Origin: Synechocystis sp. PCC 7509 | GTDB taxonomy: Bacteria > Cyanobacteriota > Cyanobacteriia > Cyanobacteriales > Chroococcidiopsidaceae | Assembly (NCBI RefSeq): GCF_000332075.2 | Contig: NZ_ALVU02000002.1 | Span: forward strand, 124,001-188,000 | Direction: 5' to 3' | DNA: 64,000 nucleotides | In this document: positions 51,032 through 57,255 of the stretch, one piece after another | Numbering within the stretch: position 1 is the first letter of the stretch | How the letters are laid out: each line of letters begins with the position of its first letter | The notes under the pieces: model-generated | What the model was told of the DNA's origin: nothing | Seen by the model: the letters and a program-made list of their open reading frames with translations, nothing else | Databases searched by the model: none | Position numbers and translations under genes: made by a program

Positions 51032-51324
51032 CTGCCTGACCCCTGCAACTGCTCTAGTACCGCTAGTTCCTCCGTTATGGCTCTAGCAACAGCTAAAAGT
51101 CCTGGTTTGGATAGGTCTTGCAGTAGGATGATCGCTTTGTTGAACTTGGGACAGAGATCGCAAACGTGATGGAAATCGACGGCACTAGGTTCGGTTGCTT
51201 CGTAGATAGCCGCCATAGCAATCGCTGCTTTTTTGTTCTGGCTTAGGTGGTGCAAATGGATTTCTAGCTGCTGCAAAATTGGCTCGTCTTTCTGATTAAA
51301 CGAGTGGCTGGTTAAGTTGAGCAT
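51028..51324 (-). CDS. Small helical hypothetical protein
   Basis: A 98-residue, mainly helical protein (EPILQQLEIHLHHLSQNKKA, FNKAIILLQDLSKPGLLAVA). Two cysteines and histidines occur in FHHVCDLCPKF, which could bind a metal. Its stop overlaps the next start (ATGA). Not recognised; probably a plasmid backbone gene in the reverse cluster. Confidence 0.5.
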   Translation of the reverse strand: MLNLTSHSFNQKDEPILQQLEIHLHHLSQNKKAAIAMAAIYEATEPSAVDFHHVCDLCPKFNKAIILLQDLSKPGLLAVARAITEELAVLEQLQGSGR

Positions 51325-51442
51325 GGCGTAGGTTTAGGTAGGTAAAGTAAAACCAACCAGTTGTTAGCTGGCGGAGTGGGTGTAATTAGATTGGAGCTAC
51401 TGGGAAAAGATTATTGAGCGATAGTTCAGGCGGCTAGTGGAT

Positions 51443-51800
51443 TTACGCCGATAGAGTTATCATTCTGCTGCGGGTATTCCAAAGAGCAATTGCTTCCTGT
51501 TTATTTGCCGCGTGGCTTCCTTGTGCGCCACACTTGCACCAAACCCAAAAATACTTTCCTTGTTATCACGTCTTCTTTCTCCTGTCCCCCGCAGAACGGA
51601 CAAGGTAATGGTTCCATCGGTGTTGCTTGGAATTCAAAAGTTGTTCGGGTGTTCCACAATGCGACCGCTCCTTGCTCATCCTCTGCTGATCCTGCTTGTA
51701 CGCCGCATTTGCAGTAGATCAAACGGTGCGAACCGTCGTAATACAGATCATAAATTTCTTGTTCTGAACTGCCACAAAACGGACAGGGTAATCTTTTCAT
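51443..51800 (-). pseudogene. Tandem Lar-like zinc-ribbon protein, second repeat frameshifted
   Basis: The ORF starting at 51800 begins with a full Lar-type restriction alleviation domain: LPCPFCGSS, then CKCGVQAG and VALWNTR. A second copy starts LPCPFCGGQEKEDVITRK but runs out of frame and stops at 51501. In the neighbouring frame the copy continues as WCKCGAQGSHAANK, then EAIALWNTR and a stop at 51443. Removing one T from the TTTTT run near 51550 would restore a two-domain protein of ~118 residues. Lar of Rac prophage weakens type I restriction. The first domain may still work; a sequencing error or programmed frameshifting are also possible. Confidence 0.7.
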
Positions 51801-51828
51801 TCGTTACCTCTAAAGTTGTTTGAAACTT

Positions 51829-52638
51829 TTAGTTTCCCGTTACCGACACTTGTTGACCCGCAGCAGTTGAGTTGCTGGCAGAAGACTGAACTTTTGCCGA
51901 TACCACCGCCGTAGATTCCGCCCTATTGAAGTGCTGGCGAAATACTGGTAGCGATTCCACATAGTTGATTGTGCTGGAGAGTCCAATTACGCCAAGCAGG
52001 TCTATTGCTGATTCCCACTCCTCGTCACTAGCACGTTGAGCCAAAAGCAAGTCGATAATGACCTGGGGCAACTCCACTTCTTTGCAGTCGCGCGCATTCC
52101 AAGTCAACACTTTCTCTGCCAAAAGTTCTTGGGAAGAAGCAGGCGGCAAATGAGGACGCGCTTGTTGCCGCAGGGCAAACAACTTAGCTTCCAGCCCACC
52201 CACAGGTAGACTTAGCTGAACGCCGTCCTTGGCTCTGGTTTTGCCTTTAGGCTTCCAGTTGACAACAACTGGATTGACTGGTGTGGGAATGTCTAAAACT
52301 GTTGATAGTGATAAAGAAAGTTGTCCTTCTTTAACGTTACAAGTTATTTTATCACCAATGTTACAGTGAGGATAGATGGTTTTAACATGGTGAGTTGCGG
52401 TGAGTCGCGCGTCCCCATAGACGCGAATTTTGGTTGATAAAGTATGAAATCGATAGCCGGATCTTGCTCCCTCAAATTCTGGAATCAACGGTAGTGGTAG
52501 GTCTTCTGTTCCTTCTAGCAACAAGATTTTATCACCACTTAACCCCTCATTTATTCTTCGCAATTTGTAGTAAGGATACTTAGCCAGAAAAGTTTTTAAC
52601 CAAGTTTTTTGACGAGTGTTCAGACGTGGGTTTGCCAT
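51829..52638 (-). CDS. Hypothetical protein, 269 aa
   Basis: An unrecognised protein. The N-terminus (LNTRQKTWLKTFLAKYPYYK) is basic, followed by a beta-rich region (YRFHTLSTKIRVYGDARLTA) and a helical domain with several acidic residues, ending in a Ser/Ala-rich disordered tail. Such composition suits a plasmid DNA-interacting protein but nothing specific can be named. It starts two bases after the upstream stop, so it is co-translated with it. Confidence 0.55.
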   Translation of the reverse strand: MANPRLNTRQKTWLKTFLAKYPYYKLRRINEGLSGDKILLLEGTEDLPLPLIPEFEGARSGYRFHTLSTKIRVYGDARLTATHHVKTIYPHCNIGDKITCNVKEGQLSLSLSTVLDIPTPVNPVVVNWKPKGKTRAKDGVQLSLPVGGLEAKLFALRQQARPHLPPASSQELLAEKVLTWNARDCKEVELPQVIIDLLLAQRASDEEWESAIDLLGVIGLSSTINYVESLPVFRQHFNRAESTAVVSAKVQSSASNSTAAGQQVSVTGN

Positions 52639-52640
52639 AC

Positions 52641-52901
52641 TTAAAACCCTTCTGCTTCACCCGAATCTGCTACCCACTCCGGCTTGTGTTTCACTTGCGC
52701 TTGGTGGTTAACAGCCTTCAGCGCTGGAGCCGCCTGCGCTTTAACAATAGATTCTGCTTGTTTCAGCAGAAACTCTGTTACTGCTGAAGCTTCTTCGTCG
52801 GCATCTACCTTGGCGTACAGATTAATGCCAAGCTCCAAACTTTCATAGTTGCCTAAGTTGAACTTTTGCGTGTATGTGATACCAACTGTTGTATGTTGCA
52901 T
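52641..52901 (-). CDS. Small hypothetical protein
   Basis: About 86 residues when started at the internal ATG near 52901 (MQHTTVGITYTQKFNLGNYE); a further in-frame ATG at 52967 adds a polar extension. The motif TYTQKFNLGNYESLELGI resembles an N-terminal beta segment seen in cyanobacterial plasmid proteins of unknown role. It ends just before the 269-residue gene. Confidence 0.5.
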   Translation of the reverse strand: MQHTTVGITYTQKFNLGNYESLELGINLYAKVDADEEASAVTEFLLKQAESIVKAQAAPALKAVNHQAQVKHKPEWVADSGEAEGF

Positions 52902-52975
52902 ATTTTTGGTTGATTGGTTAATTATTGAAAGGTGATTACCTACGGTAGTGCTGTTAGGCGATCGCATATTCTCGT

Positions 52976-53152
52976 TTATCGCTGCTTGGAACGGAATTGA
53001 AGATGTTGAATTTGATGATTCAACTTTTTGAGATATTGCCGTAAGACAATCTTGCCTTGCTGTTTGGCTTGCGGATACACCTGCTGATAGTGCTTAAGCA
53101 ATTGCGGCAATTGCTCAAGGTTTTTCTGCTTTGTAAATACTGGCTGTAGCAT
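52976..53152 (-). CDS. Small basic protein
   Basis: A 58-residue peptide if started at the second ATG near 53152 (MLQPVFTKQKNL), which has AAGAGAG just upstream; an earlier ATG is at 53173. It is rich in Gln, Lys and His (LKHYQQVYPQAKQQGKIVLR). Helical and basic, so possibly nucleic-acid binding. Function unknown. Confidence 0.4.
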   Translation of the reverse strand: MLQPVFTKQKNLEQLPQLLKHYQQVYPQAKQQGKIVLRQYLKKLNHQIQHLQFRSKQR

Positions 53153-53234
53153 GATTAAGTCTCTCTTTTTCATTACAAAATAGAGGCTAAAGTATTCGTT
53201 TTAGCCTCTCGTTACTAAATGTTGTGGTAATACT

Positions 53235-53810
53235 TTACGCGGTCTGCTGTAGCTGGACTCTTGGCTCTACCCGCCCGTGTGCTGTATCGATTTTAGAGAT
53301 TGCCCGTGCGATTGTATGCTGCCAGTTGACAGGCTCGTTATAGGGCGCATACGCTGCTCGTCCGGTTACTGGGTTGTAAATACGGGAGAATAATACTTGC
53401 TCTGTGTCTCCAGGTTCTACAGCAATTGTCATTGGCTTACTGAAACAGACAACTGGTAACGTAGCAAGCGTATAGATTAAACCTTTAGCAAAGAGTGTTT
53501 CATAACCAGACTGAATTACATAATTGCGGTCGGCTTTAATATGCAAATTAACTTTGAACTCTGGTTTACCTTTATACTCTTTCTCCTCTATTTCCAACTT
53601 CTCAACAATGCCCGTCAAAGCTTGGAATAGTATTGGCTCATGTTCTTTCTTTGCCCCGTCCCAAAAGTACCACAAGCACTCAGCATACTGGCGGTTAGCG
53701 TATATGTATCGCGGTTTAGGAGAATGCCCAAACCCTAGTTGCTGTTTTGATGCTTGTAATTCTTGAAGGATTGCTTGCAGGTATGCGTTGCTATCATTGT
53801 TGTCATCCAT
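53235..53810 (-). CDS. Hypothetical plasmid protein, 191 aa
   Basis: ATG 53810 is preceded by a GAGGTAAC ribosome binding site. The protein is alpha/beta with IEEKEYKGKPEFKVNLHIKA, then YVIQSGYETLFAKGLI. The beta-rich middle could be an OB-like fold, but no single-strand-binding signature can be confirmed. It lies 13 bases after the XRE gene and is probably co-transcribed with it. Confidence 0.55.
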   Translation of the reverse strand: MDDNNDSNAYLQAILQELQASKQQLGFGHSPKPRYIYANRQYAECLWYFWDGAKKEHEPILFQALTGIVEKLEIEEKEYKGKPEFKVNLHIKADRNYVIQSGYETLFAKGLIYTLATLPVVCFSKPMTIAVEPGDTEQVLFSRIYNPVTGRAAYAPYNEPVNWQHTIARAISKIDTAHGRVEPRVQLQQTA

Positions 53811-53823
53811 AAAGTTACCTCGG

Positions 53824-54156
53824 TTATGGTACCAATGTACTATCTACCTTGATTATAAAGTTTGGCTTTTGCCGCATCCATCGAAATAGCCCAGGCATTT
53901 GCTTGTAGTTCTGCTTGAGAAAATCTTGGTAGCGTTCTGGTAAGCGACCCGTTAGACACATTAGCTCCTCTCTATCCAAGTCCAGGTAATGCGCTAATTG
54001 TTGGATTACATACTCTTTAGGTGGATATTCGCTGTTGTCGCTTTCCAGTTTCGATAAATAGGTAAAGTCTATTTCTACCAGTGCCGCTAGTTTGCGCTGG
54101 CTATAGCCTATGCTAGTGCGCGCAGTGCGGATAACTTGACCAAAGGTTTGGGTCAT
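53824..54156 (-). CDS. XRE-family HTH regulator
   Basis: A 110-residue protein. Residues 5-60 are a Cro/CI-type helix-turn-helix: GQVIRTARTSIGYSQRKLAA, then LVEIDFTYLSKLESDNSEYP. The C-terminal half (REELMCLTGRLPERYQDFL) matches the tail of cyanobacterial Xre proteins found on plasmids. It likely represses its own reverse-strand operon. The start codon directly follows the previous stop. Confidence 0.8.
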   Translation of the reverse strand: MTQTFGQVIRTARTSIGYSQRKLAALVEIDFTYLSKLESDNSEYPPKEYVIQQLAHYLDLDREELMCLTGRLPERYQDFLKQNYKQMPGLFRWMRQKPNFIIKVDSTLVP

Positions 54157-54291
54157 TCAACTATTCCTGTTCGCATAAGATTCTTTTTGCTTGGAATTGT
54201 TCGTTAATTCCAATACTGCCGCCTCTCTGTTTGCTTGCACTTCTTTGGCAAATTCATAGCCAGCAACTTCTATACGATTGCATAGTGGCAT
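54157..54291 (-). CDS. Very small protein upstream of the XRE gene
   Basis: About 44 residues from ATG 54291 (MPLCNRIEVAGYEFAKEVQA); an in-frame TTG at 54342 gives 61 residues but overlaps the previous gene by 32 bases. It ends immediately before the XRE start, so translation may be coupled. Helical, charged, not recognised. Confidence 0.35.
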   Translation of the reverse strand: MPLCNRIEVAGYEFAKEVQANREAAVLELTNNSKQKESYANRNS

Positions 54292-54310
54292 AATATAGCC
54301 ATTCTCACGC

Positions 54311-54595
54311 TCATTGCCTAAACTTTCCTTCGCCGCGTCCAAATATCTTCTTGATAGCGGCTAATTGCTCACTTTGATCGTTTACGGTAGGACAAGTAAA
54401 TCCCCAACGAGCCGCTTGGGTGTAATAAATTGAGATCGGGGAGAAAAGTTTGTCAGTGTAAGCATGATTTTCTCCAATTATGCTTTTGTTATGTACTTTA
54501 ACAACTTTGTACCCGTTCGCTAGTTTCATACTCACTTGGGCATCGATCTTACCAATGCCCAAGTTGTTGCTATCTTGAATTACCCTTAACTGCAT
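54311..54595 (-). CDS. Hypothetical protein, 94 aa
   Basis: ATG 54595 overlaps the end of the upstream gene by ten bases. The N-terminus (LRVIQDSNNLGIGKIDAQVS) is beta-like and the C-terminus basic. Not recognised. Part of a packed run of small reverse-strand genes. Confidence 0.45.
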   Translation of the reverse strand: MQLRVIQDSNNLGIGKIDAQVSMKLANGYKVVKVHNKSIIGENHAYTDKLFSPISIYYTQAARWGFTCPTVNDQSEQLAAIKKIFGRGEGKFRQ

Positions 54596-54879
54596 AATTC
54601 CTCACTCCAGTACCGCAAGTCTTCCCAAGTAATTCCTTCGCTGGCATCGTGCTTATCGAATGCCCTTTGTAATACGCTCTGTGCTTGTTCTTCGGTTAAA
54701 GAAGATGTTTCTTTGTCCTCGTCAAAATCGTCTTGAACACTATGAACATCCTCAGTTGTCCAAACAACGGCTACTTTATCTGCCCAATACGCTGCTAATA
54801 CAAGTTCTACCTGCTCTCCGTCTGTAGCTAGTCCTGCTTCTACTAAACTCGTTGCCATGTCTTGGATATGTTCATACAT
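54586..54879 (-). CDS. Acidic hypothetical protein, 97 aa
   Basis: A 97-residue, strongly acidic helical protein (DEDKETSSLTEEQAQSVLQ, AFDKHDASEGITWEDLRYW). Its ATG overlaps the preceding stop by one base (TAATG). The acidic character is reminiscent of DNA-mimic anti-restriction proteins or toxin-antitoxin partners, but there is no specific signature. Confidence 0.5.
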   Translation of the reverse strand: MYEHIQDMATSLVEAGLATDGEQVELVLAAYWADKVAVVWTTEDVHSVQDDFDEDKETSSLTEEQAQSVLQRAFDKHDASEGITWEDLRYWSEELCS

Positions 54880-55145
54880 TATTTTCTTTTGCCTACGACG
54901 GTTACTATCATTTCTCGTGGAGGTAACTGCACCTGGCTGTAAGTCTTCTTTGGCGATGGTTGTACCGAAGCCAAGCTACAGGTAACTTCGATGCAGCGCT
55001 CGGCTAACAACTGTACGGGAATCGAAGCAGCTAAATTGTTAGCTATCTGTTGACACTTAACTAGATCAACATCACTGGTAACGTCAAATTCCAAAGTTAT
55101 TTTATGAGGGTGTCGTTTCTTGAGGGTTCTACGTTCAAAATCCAT
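54879..55145 (-). CDS. Hypothetical protein, 88 aa
   Basis: ATG 55145 (MDFERRTLKKRHPHKITLEF) is preferred because an AAAGGAAAG ribosome binding site lies about ten bases upstream, and because a tiny gene occupies 55198-55308. The protein has a strand-helix-strand pattern (ITLEFDVTSDVDLVKCQQIA, LAERCIEVTCSL) like small ferredoxin-like DNA-binding folds. Coupled to the next gene by a one-base overlap. Confidence 0.5.
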   Translation of the reverse strand: MDFERRTLKKRHPHKITLEFDVTSDVDLVKCQQIANNLAASIPVQLLAERCIEVTCSLASVQPSPKKTYSQVQLPPREMIVTVVGKRK

Positions 55146-55197
55146 AGTTATTTGCTTTCCTTTTTCTGGTAAGTTTGCTTGGATTGACTGCGGATAA

Positions 55198-55308
55198 TTA
55201 ATTTTTAATTTCAGAACGTAGAAGTGCTTTGAATAGGGCAATCTGCGCGAATGGAATTAAAAAAGACTTCGCACTCATTAGCAAGGCTGGAAGTATGCTA
55301 TTTGCCAT
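55198..55308 (-). CDS. Tiny hydrophobic protein (36 aa)
   Basis: ATG 55308 follows GGAGG with eight-base spacing, an excellent initiation site. The peptide MANSILPALLMSAKSFLIPF continues AQIALFKALLRSEIKN and is a single hydrophobic helix, so it probably inserts in the membrane. It could be a small toxin-like or leader peptide; no antitoxin was identified. Confidence 0.45.
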   Translation of the reverse strand: MANSILPALLMSAKSFLIPFAQIALFKALLRSEIKN

Positions 55309-55364
55309 ATATGAACCTCCAAATAATTATTAGACTTTCAACATTGACTGCTGCAAGTAGGAAA

Positions 55365-55391
55365 GGCGCTTTATGTAGAGTTGAAAGCGCC
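55365..55391 (-). terminator. Terminator-like hairpin after the 195-aa gene
   Basis: GGCGCTTT (55365-55372) and AAAGCGCC (55384-55391) form a perfect 8-bp stem with an 11-base loop. Read on the reverse strand it lies 27 bases after the stop of the 55418-56005 gene and is followed by TTTCC. It probably ends that transcript, setting the 195-residue gene and its structured leader apart from the smaller genes downstream. Confidence 0.55.
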
Positions 55392-55417
55392 TCAATCGTT
55401 AGAGAGTGCGAAGTCTT

Positions 55418-56005
55418 TTAGTCAGCGTAGGAGGCTAAAACCCGTTCCCGATGCTCCTGCCAAAACTTCTCCCCTGCAATGTGCTTCTGCCCTATTCTTT
55501 CAGCTTCTTCAGAATCAAAGGCTCGACCTATAGCGCGATCGCCCACCCAAACTACATACCATTGCCAAGTGCTGTTGTACGTGACTGACCAAGTACGGGG
55601 TTTAGGAGGAGGAGTTGGTATAGGAGGCTTGGTGAAGGCGTTATAGCCTTCCATGTATCCTTTGGAATACTCGCACGTTGCGTTTGTATAAAGTGGGATT
55701 GATTTTTCTGTCGCATCTAGTCGCCCGTGATTAAAGGCTTGCTCAAACTCGGTTTGTGGGGGAGGTAGCAAGTCATCTTCTTCTTTTTCTAAAATCCACT
55801 CCTCCGTATAACAAGAAGCGTTTGTAGGTTTGACTTTTAGCCACACGCGACCGTCGGTGTAAATGTCCTTGTTTATCACTTCCATTACAGGTGTAAATGG
55901 AGCGTGGATAGTATCACCAATATTCGCTTTTGTTGTGGCTCTATCCCAGATTTTCGGGGTAGATTCAGAGCCGACTTGAATTGTGGGTTGTGCTTGAGTT
56001 AACAT
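55418..56005 (-). CDS. Hypothetical protein, 195 aa
   Basis: An unrecognised protein. The first half contains a small beta-barrel-like segment (GDTIHAPFTPVMEVINKDIY, DGRVWLKVKPT). The middle (FEQAFNHGRLDATEKSIPLY, YSKGYMEGYNAF) is a short helical motif with conserved-looking Gly and Tyr. The C-terminus after PPIPTPPPKPR has YNSTWQWYVVWVGDRAIG, the pattern of small host-adapted domains. It follows a strongly structured leader (56026-56225) and is probably controlled or accompanied by that RNA. Confidence 0.5.
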   Translation of the reverse strand: MLTQAQPTIQVGSESTPKIWDRATTKANIGDTIHAPFTPVMEVINKDIYTDGRVWLKVKPTNASCYTEEWILEKEEDDLLPPPQTEFEQAFNHGRLDATEKSIPLYTNATCEYSKGYMEGYNAFTKPPIPTPPPKPRTWSVTYNSTWQWYVVWVGDRAIGRAFDSEEAERIGQKHIAGEKFWQEHRERVLASYAD

Positions 56006-56025
56006 TTGAATTACCTATGTATGTA

Positions 56026-56225
56026 GGAACCAAAGCCTGCAAGTGATCTCCCTTCCACAGTTGATGCGCTTACAGGCTTTGTTGTGTACAAATTGTCTAA
56101 AGTTTTTAATCCACCAGGGCATCTCCTATCAGCGTTCATCCCTTTCGGGCTACCTGGCTTCTCTCTCGTCTGGGGGTTGCAGGCAGTGCCTTGGTTCCAG
56201 TTCCCCTGTTGTCTAGCCAACAGCA
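56026..56225 (-). ncRNA. Highly structured RNA candidate, HEARO/omega-RNA-like appearance
   Basis: Read on the reverse strand, this 200-base stretch can form nested stems: a hairpin CTGTTG/CAACAG at the 5' end (56208-56225), a long-range closing pair GGAACCAA/TTGGTTCC, GCCTGCAA/TTGCAGGC (with a competing GCCTGTAAG partner, 56032-56080), CCAGG/CCTGG, and a CCC-GAAA-GGG hairpin. The core GATGAACGCTGATAGGAGAT reminds me of HEARO RNAs, the omega RNAs linked to IscB/IsrB nucleases, which are frequent in cyanobacteria and can lack the nuclease ORF. I cannot confirm the family. A riboswitch-like leader of the gene at 56005 is the alternative. Confidence 0.5.
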
Positions 56226-56327
56226 ACCTTATTTCTTTTTTAGGATTGTGAATCGGTCGTTAAAGTGAGATTCTGGATTCCGTTGGGGTGGGGGCTGTCT
56301 CTTTCCCTGTTCCCATATTTATATTAT

Positions 56328-56432
56328 GACAGCTAGTTAACTAGCTGTCAAGTTAACTAGCTATTAGATGTAGTGATCTTTTACCTGTAATATATAAAGC
56401 TAGCTAATAACTCTGTTAACTAGCTAGCTAGC
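56328..56432. promoter_or_regulatory. Palindromic operators and promoter of the XRE gene
   Basis: A perfect 22-bp palindrome occupies 56328-56349, with core AGCTAGTTAACTAGCT. Further TTAACTAGCT copies lie at 56352-56361 and 56416-56425. The last overlaps the region upstream of a TATAAT box (56436-56441), 19 bases before ATG 56460. This is the layout of a self-repressing XRE gene; the same sites would also cover a divergent promoter for the reverse operon. Confidence 0.65.
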
Positions 56433-56459
56433 TGTTATAATACGGGCAGAGTTCTTAGG

Positions 56460-56675
56460 ATGAAAGTGATTTGTAAGCTTAAACAGTTAATGGATGAACA
56501 AGGTCTTAATCAAACTCAACTTGCAGATGCAACAGGATTAAGCCCTACAACTGTAGGAAAGCTATATCGTAATCAGTTTGAACGAATTGATAAAGATACA
56601 TTAATGGTTCTATGCAAATTTTTTCGCAAAGGCATAGGCGATCTATTTGAGGTGATGTTTGAAGAAGGAGATTAG
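56460..56675 (+). CDS. Small XRE-family HTH regulator
   Basis: A 71-residue Cro/CI-type repressor: MDEQGLNQTQLADATGLSPT followed by TVGKLYRNQFERIDKDTL, where the second helix binds DNA. The remaining residues (MVLCKFFRKGIGDLFEVMF) close the compact domain, as in many YozG-like proteins. The palindromic sites just upstream are its probable operators, so it likely represses itself. Only a weak TAGG precedes the ATG. Confidence 0.8.
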   Translation: MKVICKLKQLMDEQGLNQTQLADATGLSPTTVGKLYRNQFERIDKDTLMVLCKFFRKGIGDLFEVMFEEGD

Positions 56676-56880
56676 AGATTCAGTAATTGATTTAACAATT
56701 AATTACTAAATCGCTAGTCAACATCATCATTATTTCCCGTAGTTTGCACAATACAACAGTTTTTCTTTCCAAGCAGCTTTTGTCATAGAAACTTTTAGCT
56801 GCAAAAAGTAGCAATCGCCTAACTCTTGGCGGAGATGCGATCGCTACCTACCACAACCTAACTTTTTAACCGTAGAGGTT

Positions 56881-57255
56881 ATGCCAATGTCTAATTTAAC
56901 AGTTACCGAGCGTAATGGCATTTTAGTTGTTGATTCCCGGTTGGTTGCCCAAGAACTAGGAATCGAACATCATACTTTACTTAAGACAATCGATAAATAT
57001 TCAGCACGACTAGAGACAAAATCACCACTTCGATTTGAAGTAGATGTGGTGAAACGTGTTCAGGGCGGCGGTTCTAATACTCGTTATGCTTGGCTAGATG
57101 AGCGGCAAGCAACATTGTTAATGACTTATAGCCGCAATACTCAGCAAGTTCTTGACTGTAAAGATGCCTTAGTTGATGCTTTTGTTAAAGCCAAACAACT
57201 CATCCCTGCACAATCTCAAGAAATCGAGCGCCTTAAGCTGGAACTTCAAGTAGCG
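56881..57255 (+). CDS. Rha-family phage/plasmid regulator, exon 1 (split by group II intron)
   Basis: The first 125 codons of a Rha-type protein: VDSRLVAQELGIEHHTLLKT, then RYAWLDERQATLLMTYSRNT and CKDALVDAFVKAK. Rha proteins are phage regulatory DNA-binding proteins. The intron begins at GTGCG 57256, exactly after codon GCG. Without splicing the frame would end at 57276 (131 residues). Joining 57255 to 59444 restores LELQVA-QAQAAAAQSQERL and gives a 258-residue protein. Confidence 0.8.

Noticed and set aside
54586-54879. ArdA-type anti-restriction protein
   Set aside because: The protein is acidic but too short and without the ArdA fold signature.
56011-56226. 71-codon reverse ORF
   Set aside because: It coincides with the folded RNA candidate; the peptide is compositionally odd and lacks a ribosome binding site.
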